A stretch of DNA of 64,000 nt, from the NCBI RefSeq assembly GCF_006094395.1, contig NZ_CP035291.1, forward strand, positions 620,001 to 684,000. Direction: 5' to 3'. Position 1 is the stretch's first letter. Each line of letters starts with the position of its first letter. This stretch comes from Staphylococcus haemolyticus (GTDB lineage: Bacteria > Bacillota > Bacilli > Staphylococcales > Staphylococcaceae). The notes under the pieces are model-generated. The model searched no databases, had not been told where the DNA came from, and saw nothing but the letters and a program-made list of their open reading frames with translations. Of this stretch, positions 37,540 through 46,157 are shown one piece after another. Position numbers and translations under genes: made by a program.

Positions 37540-38206
37540 GTGTAATCACCCTGTATCCTTGTCCACGAACTGTTTGTATCTCAATTGTGGCTTTTAATTG
37601 ATTTAAACGATGACGTAGTCGCTTAATGTGAACGTCTATAGTTCTTTCATCTCCCTCATAATCGAATCCCCAAATCCGCTCAATTAGTGTGTCTCTTGTG
37701 AAAATATGTTTTGGTTGACCGCACAATAAAAATAATAATTGAAACTCTTTTGTAGGCAAATTAACATTTTTAGAGTCGACAGATAATTCCATATACTCTT
37801 GAATTAGAGTAACATTTCCTAACTTTATAATGTCTTGAGAATTAATTTGGTAACGTCTTAACACAGCCTGTATTCTAAATAACAATTCTTTTACTTCAAA
37901 AGGCTTGGTAACGTAATCGTCTGTTCCACTTACAAATGCACGTTCTTTATCACTCAGAGCATCTCTTGCCGTCAACATTATGACAGGTAGATCATAATCA
38001 TTTTTAAGCAATTGACATAATTCAAATCCATCCATGCCAGTCATCATAATATCAACAACTGCAATGTCGACTTTATTATTTGCAAGGTACGCGATTGCAC
38101 TTTCACCACTTGCTTGAGTGACGGTTTGAATTTGGGCTGCTTCGAGATGTTGAGATACATAATGTAATATCTTATAGTCGTCATCTACTATTAAACACTT
38201 CACCAT
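37532..38206 (-). CDS. hssR: Heme response regulator HssR
   Basis: A 224-residue OmpR-type response regulator. Receiver domain with phospho-acceptor Asp in [11 protein letters not shown] (~residue 52) and Lys in YVTKPF; winged helix C-terminus ([26 protein letters not shown]). ATG 38206 follows AAAGGAG at 8 bases and gives the S. aureus length; in-frame codons reach 38230. It activates divergent hrtBA through the repeat at 38277. Confidence 0.92.
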   Translation of the reverse strand: MVKCLIVDDDYKILHYVSQHLEAAQIQTVTQASGESAIAYLANNKVDIAVVDIMMTGMDGFELCQLLKNDYDLPVIMLTARDALSDKERAFVSGTDDYVTKPFEVKELLFRIQAVLRRYQINSQDIIKLGNVTLIQEYMELSVDSKNVNLPTKEFQLLFLLCGQPKHIFTRDTLIERIWGFDYEGDERTIDVHIKRLRHRLNQLKATIEIQTVRGQGYRVITHV

Positions 38207-38276
38207 CAGTTTTACTCCTTTATTATTCATAAAATGATTATATGAATAACTATATCAAAAAACAATTCTTCTTAAA

Positions 38277-38296
38277 GTTCATATTCAGTTCATAAT
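38277..38296 (+). promoter_or_regulatory. HssR binding site of hrtBA
   Basis: Direct repeat GTTCATATT-CA-GTTCATAAT. The HssR site in S. aureus is a GTTCATATT direct repeat with 2-base spacing; one base differs in the second copy. It lies 46 bp upstream of hrtB. Confidence 0.88.
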
Positions 38297-38341
38297 GTGT
38301 CATTAAACTATGTATTGAAATAGCAGTGGGAGGTACTGAAT

Positions 38342-39397
38342 ATGAATTTAGCATGGAAAGAAATAAAATTTTACAGATTTCGTTATACATTAATCATGTT
38401 AATTATATTTCTATTAGGAAGCATGGTGTTATTTATTAGTGGATTAGCTCAAGGCTTAGCACGAGAAAATATATCATATTTAAATAATATGCCAGCTGAA
38501 CATTACATAGTCGAAGATAATAAGGAACCGAAGTTAGAAAGTTCTCAGTTGAACCAATCACAACAAAACAAAATAGAGAAGATCATTCATGAAAATGCAA
38601 CTCAAATGGGGACGCAAACACTTAAAATAAACCAACAAGATCAAGATGTTATCACATTAAATACGCCTAAACATCTTACGCCAAAACTTGTAAGTGGTAA
38701 TTATCCAAAAAAACAGAATGAAATAGCTATTAGTGAGAAACTGACTGGAAATGACTTGAAAGTTGGAGATACTGTAACTTTTAAAGGACATCATCATAAC
38801 TATAAAATAAGCGGCATAATGAATGAATCGATGTACTCACATAGTTCAATGATATTAATGAATAAAGAAGCGTTTAAGTCATTGAATAAACAAGTATCAA
38901 CATTTTATCCGGTTGACAAAATCAACAAAGATAACAAAGAATCACTTAAACAAATTAAAGGAATAAAGGTTGTAAATGAAAAGGCATTAACTGATAACAT
39001 TGCTAGTTATCAAGCAGAACAAATGCCGCTTAATTTAATGATTATTAGTCTATTTGTGATTACAGCAATTGTTTTAAGTGCGTTCTTCTATGTGATGACG
39101 ATTCAAAAAATACCTCAAATAGGCATTCTTAAAGCCATAGGTATTAAAACGAAACATTTATTAACTGCACTTTTACTACAAATTATTTTAACAACAATGG
39201 TAGGTGTTATTTTAGCATTTTCCGTCATACTTATATTAAATGCCTTTATGCCTGTAACTATGCCGTTTTATCTAAGTTATAGTCAGGTGTTATTAATGAT
39301 AGTCGTATTTCTAATTGTAGGGTTAATCGGTGCATTATTATCCTTTATAAAAGTTCTAAAAGTAGATCCTATAGAAGCAATTGGAGGTATGGAATAA
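38342..39397 (+). CDS. hrtB: Heme efflux permease HrtB
   Basis: A 351-residue FtsX-like ABC permease: one N-terminal helix, an outside domain (~45-225) and three C-terminal helices with [19 protein letters not shown], the cytoplasmic coupling segment. With HrtA it removes heme from the membrane and protects from heme toxicity. ATG 38342 follows GGGAGG; its stop shares one base with the hrtA start. Confidence 0.92.
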   Translation: MNLAWKEIKFYRFRYTLIMLIIFLLGSMVLFISGLAQGLARENISYLNNMPAEHYIVEDNKEPKLESSQLNQSQQNKIEKIIHENATQMGTQTLKINQQDQDVITLNTPKHLTPKLVSGNYPKKQNEIAISEKLTGNDLKVGDTVTFKGHHHNYKISGIMNESMYSHSSMILMNKEAFKSLNKQVSTFYPVDKINKDNKESLKQIKGIKVVNEKALTDNIASYQAEQMPLNLMIISLFVITAIVLSAFFYVMTIQKIPQIGILKAIGIKTKHLLTALLLQIILTTMVGVILAFSVILILNAFMPVTMPFYLSYSQVLLMIVVFLIVGLIGALLSFIKVLKVDPIEAIGGME

Positions 39398-40062
39398 TGG
39401 CATTGCAACTCAAACACATTACTAAGACATTTGGCAATGGAGATGCACAAACAGAAGTATTAAAGAATATTAATTTTAGTGTGAATCAAGGTGAATTCAT
39501 CATACTAAGTGGCGCATCTGGATCAGGTAAATCTACACTTCTTAATATTTTAGGTGGATTACTAAGTCCGTCAAGTGGAGATGTTTTGTATAAAGGCGAG
39601 AATTTATTTTCAAAGGAAGTTGATAAAACAAGTCTAAGACTAAATGATATAGGTTTTATTTTTCAATCATCTCATTTAGTTCCTTATCTAACAGTTAGAG
39701 AACAATTAATGATTGTAGCTAAAGAAGCGGGTATAAAGCGTAAAGAGGCTAAAGATAAAGCACAAAGACTATTAAATGAGATAGGTCTGAGTCATCGTTT
39801 AGATGTTTATCCTCATTTGTTATCTGGAGGAGAGAAACAACGCGTCGCTATAATGAGAGCTTTTATGAATGAACCTAAAATCATATTAGCAGATGAGCCA
39901 ACTGCCAGTTTAGATGCAGATAGAGCGACATCTGTTGTGCAAATGATTAAAGCACATGTTCAAACTAAAAATATGATTGGTATTATGATTACGCATGATA
40001 AAAGATTATTTGAATATGCAGATAGAGTGATTGAAATACAAGATGGTAAAATCGAGTTATGA
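39397..40062 (+). CDS. hrtA: Heme efflux ATPase HrtA
   Basis: A 221-residue ABC ATPase of the MacB/LolD type: Walker [10 protein letters not shown] (~residues 39-47), signature LLSGGEKQR (~143-151), Walker [13 protein letters not shown] (~163-174), H-loop MITHDK. It powers HrtB. Coupled to hrtB by overlap (TAATG). Followed by a very strong terminator. Confidence 0.94.
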   Translation: MALQLKHITKTFGNGDAQTEVLKNINFSVNQGEFIILSGASGSGKSTLLNILGGLLSPSSGDVLYKGENLFSKEVDKTSLRLNDIGFIFQSSHLVPYLTVREQLMIVAKEAGIKRKEAKDKAQRLLNEIGLSHRLDVYPHLLSGGEKQRVAIMRAFMNEPKIILADEPTASLDADRATSVVQMIKAHVQTKNMIGIMITHDKRLFEYADRVIEIQDGKIEL

Positions 40063-40142
40063 AAAAATAAACTTAGAAAGTTTAAATAGTTGTGTCATTT
40101 AAATCACACAATAATTAAACTTCTCTCAGCTATAATCATTTT

Positions 40143-40185
40143 GCGGGAGTGGAACAAAACATACTGTTCCACTCCCGCCTTTTTT
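40143..40185. terminator. Terminator of hrtBA
   Basis: Perfect 14-bp stem GCGGGAGTGGAACA (40143-40156) with its complement (40165-40178), loop of 8, then CTTTTTT. It runs up to the convergent YdcF-type gene and may serve it too. Confidence 0.95.
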
Positions 40186-41140
40186 AAAATAGAATGAAAA
40201 GAGAAGCAAAAAATAAAACTGCAAAGTAAATGGTCAATAGTAATTTATATTGATACATTAGTGCTAAGAAATCTCTCACTAATGCGACATCAAAGAAATG
40301 ATAAGGGGTGTGACTTCCTATACCATCAACTTTCATTCGATTCGTATGCGCAAATTTCATTCCTCGTAAGATATGAAATTGGCTCGTAACACAAAGTATG
40401 TTGGGGCTATTTGAGTATAAGTTGTGTATGACTTTTTTTGAATAATAGAAGTTTTCAAACGTATTTGTCGATTGAGATTCCATAATAATACTAGATTGGG
40501 GAACCCCATGTTGTATTAAATAACGCTGCATCGCTAATGCTTCAGATATGGGTTCATCTGGCCCTTGACCACCACTAACAATTATTTTACATTTGTCAGT
40601 TTGATGTTGATATACACTAAGTGCACGATTTAATCTTTCGGCTAACATTGGTGTAACTTTTTCTGTGAAAATTCCAGCTCCTAATACCATAATTAAGTCG
40701 TACTGCTTATGAGTTGAGATGCGACCTAAAGCTGATGACCAAGACATGTAAAGCAGTAATGCATAACAAGTACTTATAGCAATCATTGTTAGCCACAAGA
40801 AACCACCATTAACTATAGGAACAGGCATAGTACTAAGATATGCAAGAATCGATGTAAAAAGCACTCCTAATATGAGATATTTCGTCATTTTATTTAAAAA
40901 AGCTTGACCTTTTTGTAAGGAGAAAAGATGGTTGTGCTTTACTAGTAAACCAACCATAGTAATAATCATGATTATTATAAGTGTAGTAGGGAGTGTCATT
41001 GTTAATAGATTCAAAACAGTAATCAACATACATAATATAATAGTTGTAATAAACAATCTTAAATTCAGAAGCCATTTCACGTTGAATAATACACCTAGTA
41101 CAGTCAATAACACAATAAGAGCTAAGATAATTGCGATCAT
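40184..41140 (-). CDS. YdcF-like DUF218 membrane protein
   Basis: A 318-residue protein with about six membrane helices in the first half and a cytosolic or exported DUF218/YdcF domain (GAGIFTEKVTPMLAERLNRAL, IVSGGQGPDEPISEALAM, ESQSTNTFEN) before a last helix. The domain is also found in the SanA/ElyC envelope proteins; the reaction is unknown. In-frame codons reach 41194; ATG 41140 after AGAGG starts right at the first helix. Confidence 0.8.
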   Translation of the reverse strand: MIAIILALIVLLTVLGVLFNVKWLLNLRLFITTIILCMLITVLNLLTMTLPTTLIIIMIITMVGLLVKHNHLFSLQKGQAFLNKMTKYLILGVLFTSILAYLSTMPVPIVNGGFLWLTMIAISTCYALLLYMSWSSALGRISTHKQYDLIMVLGAGIFTEKVTPMLAERLNRALSVYQHQTDKCKIIVSGGQGPDEPISEALAMQRYLIQHGVPQSSIIMESQSTNTFENFYYSKKVIHNLYSNSPNILCVTSQFHILRGMKFAHTNRMKVDGIGSHTPYHFFDVALVRDFLALMYQYKLLLTIYFAVLFFASLFILF

Positions 41141-41302
41141 AAGGAATACCTCTAATTTCTTTATATATATAAATGTAATCGAACAACTTACCAATTAGCA
41201 ACTATTAATAACGTAATTAGGTTTTCAAGAGAATTGTTTATTGATATCATTTAACAGAGTATGTAAAACGCTATTGATTACTATTTAACAAGGAGTAAAG
41301 TA

Positions 41303-41761
41303 ATGAGCATAATTTCAAGAAACCACATCGAATTTATGAAGCAATTCATAGATGATACTAATACTTTAACTGCAAAGTTATTAAAAGATCAGCAAAGCAA
41401 GTATGGTATTTCAATGGAGCAATCCAATGTTGTAAGATTGCTAAGCCATCATCAAGTATTATCAATTACTGAAATAACTGAAAAGCAAGGTGTTAATAAA
41501 GCAGCAGTAAGTCGACGTATCAAGAAACTAATCGATAGTGGCTTCGTAGCATTACAAAAGCCAAATAACAATATTGATCAACGACTAAAATATGTTGCTC
41601 TAACGGAAAAAGGTAGAAAATATACTGAAGAAAACAATAAAATTGTTAGCGATATGGTTAGTGATATGGTAGCTGATTTATCAAGTAAAGATATTGAGAA
41701 AGCTTTAAGTGTATTATATATAATAGATGAGAGAGTAAAAAAATTTAATTCAAAAGTTTAA
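41303..41761 (+). CDS. tcaR: MarR-family regulator TcaR
   Basis: A 152-residue winged-helix regulator very close in memory to TcaR, which represses ica biofilm genes and affects teicoplanin response. Seen: FIDDTNTLTAKLLKDQQSKYGIS, recognition region KQGVNKAAVSRRIKKLIDSGF (~63-83), wing NIDQRLKYVALT. It begins the tcaRAB cluster. ATG 41303 follows AAGGAG. Frame intact. Confidence 0.88.
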   Translation: MSIISRNHIEFMKQFIDDTNTLTAKLLKDQQSKYGISMEQSNVVRLLSHHQVLSITEITEKQGVNKAAVSRRIKKLIDSGFVALQKPNNNIDQRLKYVALTEKGRKYTEENNKIVSDMVSDMVADLSSKDIEKALSVLYIIDERVKKFNSKV

Positions 41762-41871
41762 ATTAGTATGAAGGTCTAGAATGATTATTATATAATAGAA
41801 ATCATATTCTTATTTGAAATTAAAATATCAATCGATAAATATATTCTAGTAGAGGGGAAGTTGGTGACTAA

Positions 41872-43236
41872 ATGAGTACATGTCCGAAATGTGGACAGAA
41901 AATTGATAGCAACTTAAACAAATGTCCTAATTGTGGGAATAAATTAGACAATAAAGACAATCAAATAAACTCCCCTCAAATCAACACATCTAATATTAGG
42001 ATAAGAAAGTTTATTCCTTGGGCTATCGTTGCGTTTATCATTGTTTTACTAATTATTGTGTTTGTATTGGTTAGAAATTACAATTCACCTGATGCACAAA
42101 CAAAGATTTTGGTTAATGCAATTGATAATAATGATTCACAAAAAGTAGCGACGCTATTAAGCTCTAAAAATTCTCATATAGATTCTGATGAGGCAAGTGT
42201 ATATATAGACTATATTAGAAGTGAAGTTGGTATGAAGAAATTTGCGCGCGATATTAAATCTACAGTAGAAACACTTAATAAAAGTGATTCTAAAGAGGCA
42301 ATAAATTTAAAAACGCGTGCAGGTAATAACTACTTACGTGTAAGTAAAAATGGTACACGATTATTAATATTCGATAATATGAGTTACACTGCTCCGACAA
42401 AGAAGGCAATTGTGAAACCTAAATTGGATACGAAGTATGAATTTAAAGATGGTGGAAAAAAGAAAACAGTTATTGCTGATGCGAATAAGACGACTTCACT
42501 AGGTACTTATATCCCAGGTATATATTCTGTTGATGCTAAAAAAGAAACAGAATATGGAGAGTTTAGTGGTCAACTTAAATTTGACTTTAGATATGGAAAG
42601 AGTAACACAGTTGAAGTAAACGAAAACTTCAACGAAGCGTTATTAACAGTCAAATTAAAAGGAAAAAGTGATTTAGACAAAGACTCATTAAAAGTTGAAA
42701 TAAATGATAAACAAATGAAATATAGCAGTTCTAGAGAATATGGACCTTATCCTCAAACGAAAGATGTTACAGTTTCTGCGCTAGGTAAGGCAAAAGGGAA
42801 AACATTCCATGCAGAGACAAAAACAATCAAAGCAAGAGATTTAGGTAATATTAATAGTGCTACATTAGAGTTTGATGATGAAGAGATTAGTGATTATATC
42901 GAGGAAAAAGAAGCGGAAGAAAATAGTTTGAAAACAAAGCTAAGTAATTTCTTTAGTAATTATTCTTTCACTTTGAATTCAGCTATTTCACGAAGTGATT
43001 TCAATTTAGTGAGTACATTTTTAAAAGATAAATCGAGTATCTATAAGTCTATAAAAAACAATTTAAACCAATCAGTTGCCTTTATTAATCCACAAGTTAT
43101 AAGTGCTAGTCAAAAAGGCAACACGATTAATACTAAAGTGCAACATTTAAATAGCAATGGGCAGTATGAAACCACTAATTATGAATTAAGAGAAGATAGT
43201 GATACGGGTAATATTCAAATAGTTGATTCAAAATAA
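41872..43236 (+). CDS. tcaA: Teicoplanin-resistance-associated membrane protein TcaA
   Basis: A 454-residue single-pass protein. The cytoplasmic N-terminus has a four-cysteine zinc ribbon (CPKCG at 4-8, CPNCG at 18-22); a helix (~residues 44-66) leads to a large outside region of repeated folds. In S. aureus TcaA influences wall structure and glycopeptide susceptibility, and its loss raises teicoplanin resistance. Start ATG 41872 follows AGGGGAAG at 11 bases. It sits 110 bp after tcaR. Confidence 0.88.
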   Translation: MSTCPKCGQKIDSNLNKCPNCGNKLDNKDNQINSPQINTSNIRIRKFIPWAIVAFIIVLLIIVFVLVRNYNSPDAQTKILVNAIDNNDSQKVATLLSSKNSHIDSDEASVYIDYIRSEVGMKKFARDIKSTVETLNKSDSKEAINLKTRAGNNYLRVSKNGTRLLIFDNMSYTAPTKKAIVKPKLDTKYEFKDGGKKKTVIADANKTTSLGTYIPGIYSVDAKKETEYGEFSGQLKFDFRYGKSNTVEVNENFNEALLTVKLKGKSDLDKDSLKVEINDKQMKYSSSREYGPYPQTKDVTVSALGKAKGKTFHAETKTIKARDLGNINSATLEFDDEEISDYIEEKEAEENSLKTKLSNFFSNYSFTLNSAISRSDFNLVSTFLKDKSSIYKSIKNNLNQSVAFINPQVISASQKGNTINTKVQHLNSNGQYETTNYELREDSDTGNIQIVDSK

Positions 43237-43298
43237 ATGAATGAGTAGCGATCAAAATTGTATCTTTAACATTCATTCTAAATAAGTATTTGTAGACT

Positions 43299-43336
43299 GA
43301 ACTGAGAAGGTGATTAAATGAAGCTTTTCTCAGTTC
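43299..43336 (+). repeat. Hairpin with GAACTGAGAA arms between tcaA and tcaB
   Basis: GAACTGAGAA (43299-43308) and its perfect complement TTCTCAGTTC (43327-43336). Nearly the same hairpin, in similar surroundings (GTAG...TTGAACTGAGAAGG), occurs at 50153-50189. No T run follows, so it would be a weak terminator. The 259-base gap otherwise shows nothing named. Confidence 0.6.
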
Positions 43337-43495
43337 TAGTCATATATAAGAGAATGAGCGAAACACAAACTTAAAATTTCAGTAAGTGGTTTAAAAATTC
43401 GAAAGCTAGAGTAATATTGAAGCATGTTTTATTCCAACTTATTAAATTTTAATCAATACATAAAAATATGAAACCTAAAAAGGTGGGATAATATA

Positions 43496-44704
43496 ATGGA
43501 TATAGAGCAAAAACAAAAGAAAAATTCACCGTTATTTATTATTATATTGGGTGCTTTAACTGCTATAGGTGCTTTATCTATAGATATGTTTTTGCCAGGG
43601 CTACCAGAATTAAAAAATGATTTTAATACGACTACTGCAAATGCACAACTAACTTTATCTTTATTTATGATAGGTTTAGGGTTAGGTAATCTGTTTGTAG
43701 GTCCAATATCCGATAGTATTGGGCGAAAGAAACCACTAGTTATATCTATGATTATATTTGCTTTAGCAAGTTTAGGAATTGTCTTCGTTGAAAATATTTG
43801 GATTATGGTATTTCTTAGATTCGTGCAAGGCTTCACTGGAGGTGCTGGAGCAGTTATATCAAGAGCGATTGCTAGTGATAGGTATCGTGGAAATGAACTA
43901 ACTAAATTTTTAGCACTGCTCATGCTAGTTAATGGTGTAGCACCTGTGATTGCGCCAGCTTTAGGGGGCTTAATTTTAAGTTTTGCTGTTTGGCGAATGG
44001 TTTTTGTCATTTTAACGCTATTTGGTGTGTTAATGGTGTTAGGTTCATTGTTTAAAGTTCCTGAATCTTTATCGGTAAAAAATCGTGATAGCAGTGGAGT
44101 GAATGTGATTTTTAGTAACTTTAAAAGTTTACTCACAACACCACGATTTGTTTTACCTATGCTCATTCAAGGCGTTACATTCATCATGTTATTTAGTTAC
44201 ATTTCTGCATCACCATTTTTAGTTCAAAAAATATATGGTGTTTCGCCATTACACTTTAGTTGGATGTTTGCAGGAGTGGGAATCACACTTATTATTGCGA
44301 GTCAGATTGCTGGAAAATTAGTAGACTATTTTCACCCACAAGTGCTACTACGTGCATTTACAATTATCCAAATCATTGGCGTTGTGATTGTGTCATTAAC
44401 ATTAATAAATCATTGGCATTTTGCGTTATTAGTTATAGGTTTTATCGTTTTAGTGGCACCTGTTACAGGCGTCGCGACATTAGGATTTTCAATTGCAATG
44501 GAAGAACGTACAACCGGAAGCGGGAGCGCATCAAGTTTATTGGGATTATTACAATCTTTATTAGGTGGCCTTGTGACACCACTTGTTAATCTAAAAGGTG
44601 AATATAACAGTATGCCTTATATCATTATTATTAGTCTCACAGCAATTTTACTTATCATTTTACAATTATTAAATATTAAAGTATTTAAGCATGACAAAGT
44701 ATAA
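43496..44704 (+). CDS. tcaB: Bcr/CflA-family drug transporter TcaB
   Basis: A 402-residue 12-helix MFS drug:proton antiporter of the Bcr/CflA type. Motif A appears as GPISDSIGRKKPLV (~residues 66-80) and motif C-like sequence in helix 5 as NGVAPVIAPALGGLIL. ATG 43496 follows AGGTGGG. It is the third gene of tcaRAB; its part in teicoplanin resistance is not settled. Followed by a hairpin shared with the convergent TetR gene. Confidence 0.86.
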   Translation: MDIEQKQKKNSPLFIIILGALTAIGALSIDMFLPGLPELKNDFNTTTANAQLTLSLFMIGLGLGNLFVGPISDSIGRKKPLVISMIIFALASLGIVFVENIWIMVFLRFVQGFTGGAGAVISRAIASDRYRGNELTKFLALLMLVNGVAPVIAPALGGLILSFAVWRMVFVILTLFGVLMVLGSLFKVPESLSVKNRDSSGVNVIFSNFKSLLTTPRFVLPMLIQGVTFIMLFSYISASPFLVQKIYGVSPLHFSWMFAGVGITLIIASQIAGKLVDYFHPQVLLRAFTIIQIIGVVIVSLTLINHWHFALLVIGFIVLVAPVTGVATLGFSIAMEERTTGSGSASSLLGLLQSLLGGLVTPLVNLKGEYNSMPYIIIISLTAILLIILQLLNIKVFKHDKV

Positions 44705-44760
44705 AAGAAATTAAATTAATTACTATGCTATGATGAAATAATTAAATACAGTATCAAATT

Positions 44761-44802
44761 GAAGAAGCCATTAATCGAGTTAACTCAATTAATGGCTTCT
44801 TC
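44761..44802. terminator. Convergent terminator after tcaB
   Basis: Perfect 15-bp stem GAAGAAGCCATTAAT (44761-44775) with its complement (44788-44802). Only weak T runs flank it. Confidence 0.75.
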
Positions 44803-44817
44803 ATTGATTAAATGCAA

Positions 44818-45369
44818 CTATCTTTGAACTTTTAGTGTGTTAGCTAGTAATGCACTTGCTACTTCATCCGGGTTTTCTTGACACCCTAATCTTAACCAAT
44901 TTAAAATGACACCTATTTGACCACTCATTGTATAAGTTATAAAAAAAGGCACGTTTTGAATGGTCGTATTATTTTCTCCTAAAATTCTCGTGTAATACTG
45001 TTTCGTAATATCAATATATTCCATAACTAATTCTTTATTTGGATGAGAAATAAAAATAGCATGGTAAAATGCTTTTTTTCTATATATATATTTCAGAATA
45101 ATATGGAAGAATTTATATACTTTTTCAGGATTTTTTTTAATATTATCAAAATTAAAAGAGAATGCTTTAAGTAAGTGTTCGTATTTATTCAAATGATAAT
45201 TTTGGATTTTTGATAGCAAGTCAAATTTATCTTGAAAGTGATCATAGAAAGTTGACCGATTGACATTACTATTTGCGCAAATCATCTTTATAGATATATT
45301 TTCGAAGGGATAAATTTCTAATAAATCAATTAAACTTTTTATAATTTTATATTTAGCATTTTGCTTCAT
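44818..45369 (-). CDS. TetR-family regulator of the EmrAB-type pump
   Basis: A 183-residue regulator with an N-terminal TetR helix-turn-helix (FENISIKMICANSNVNRSTFYDHFQDKF, residues ~22-49) and a C-terminal TetR_C-type half. It is divergent from the HlyD/MFS pump at 45498, with a 25-bp palindrome between them, so it very likely represses the pump and itself. Ligand unknown. ATG 45369 follows AGGTGAC. Confidence 0.83.
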   Translation of the reverse strand: MKQNAKYKIIKSLIDLLEIYPFENISIKMICANSNVNRSTFYDHFQDKFDLLSKIQNYHLNKYEHLLKAFSFNFDNIKKNPEKVYKFFHIILKYIYRKKAFYHAIFISHPNKELVMEYIDITKQYYTRILGENNTTIQNVPFFITYTMSGQIGVILNWLRLGCQENPDEVASALLANTLKVQR

Positions 45370-45402
45370 CTTGTCACCTGATTTATCTCGTACTTCATTT
45401 AG

Positions 45403-45456
45403 CCGACAATTTACTAATAATTGTTGGTGTTAATTTTATTTATATGTCTTTATAAT
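45403..45456 (+). promoter_or_regulatory. Operator and promoter of the EmrAB-type pump
   Basis: CCGACAATT (45403-45411) and AATTGTTGG (45419-45427) form a palindrome with one mismatch and a 7-base centre. A perfect TATAAT (45451-45456) lies downstream with TGTTAA at 17 bp as a poor -35. The palindrome touches the -35 area, suited to repression. Confidence 0.65.
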
Positions 45457-45497
45457 ATTAAAAGTGATTTTGAAAAGCAAATAGGAGGAAATGTTCA

Positions 45498-46145
45498 ATG
45501 AAGAAAATGGTGTTAATTAATATCATCACAATCGTTGTTCTAGTTGTAGTTGGTATTGTAGGTTTCTACTTATATCATAATGCTACAAGCTTTGTAACAA
45601 CTGATAATGCCAAAGTTGATGGAGAACAAATTCAAATCTCTAGCCCAACTTCAGGTCAAGTTAAATCTCTTGATGTAAAACAAGGGGACAAAGTTAAAAA
45701 AGGTGACAAAGTAGCAGAAGTTAGTGGTCAAAGCCAAAGCGGTGAGTCACAAACAATGGATATCAAAATGCCACAAAACGGAACTATCGTTAAAACAAGT
45801 GGTATAGAAGGTTCAGTTGCACAAGCAGGTTCACCAATTGCTTATGCTTACAATTTAGATGATTTATATATTACAGCAAATATTGACGAAAAAGATGTTA
45901 GCAGTGTAGAAAAAGGCGACAAAGTTGACGTAACAATCGACGGTGAAGATTCTGACGTTGACGGTAAAGTTGAAGAAGTAGGCCAAGCAACTGCAGCTAG
46001 CTTCTCATTAATGCCATCATCTAACACTGACGGTAACTACACTAAAGTATCTCAAGTAGTACCAGTTAAAATTTCTTTAGATTCTGCACCATCTAAAAAT
46101 GTTGTTCCTGGAATGAACGCTGAAGTAAAAATTCATAAAGACTAA
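45498..46145 (+). CDS. HlyD/EmrA-type membrane fusion protein
   Basis: A 215-residue adaptor of the membrane fusion family: one N-terminal helix (~residues 5-27), then a lipoyl/barrel-sandwich part (VTTDNAKVDGEQIQISSP; VKQGDKVKKGDKVAEVSG) and a beta-barrel (DDLYITANIDEKDVSSVEKGDKV). It lacks the long coiled-coil hairpin of Gram-negative EmrA, as expected without an outer membrane. It works with the MFS pump 12 bp downstream. ATG 45498 follows AGGAGG. Confidence 0.86.
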   Translation: MKKMVLINIITIVVLVVVGIVGFYLYHNATSFVTTDNAKVDGEQIQISSPTSGQVKSLDVKQGDKVKKGDKVAEVSGQSQSGESQTMDIKMPQNGTIVKTSGIEGSVAQAGSPIAYAYNLDDLYITANIDEKDVSSVEKGDKVDVTIDGEDSDVDGKVEEVGQATAASFSLMPSSNTDGNYTKVSQVVPVKISLDSAPSKNVVPGMNAEVKIHKD

Positions 46146-46157
46146 GGAGGTCATAGA

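Noticed and set aside
40890..41201. A 103-codon frame overlapping the start of the YdcF-type gene
   Set aside because: Different frame of the same strand, Tyr/Asn/Asp-rich with no motif; the YdcF frame has the better ribosome site and domain.
43453..44166. A 237-codon open frame on the minus strand across tcaB
   Set aside because: It is fully antisense to the clear MFS gene tcaB, has a composition typical of a shadow of a membrane protein gene, and shows no domain or ribosome site.
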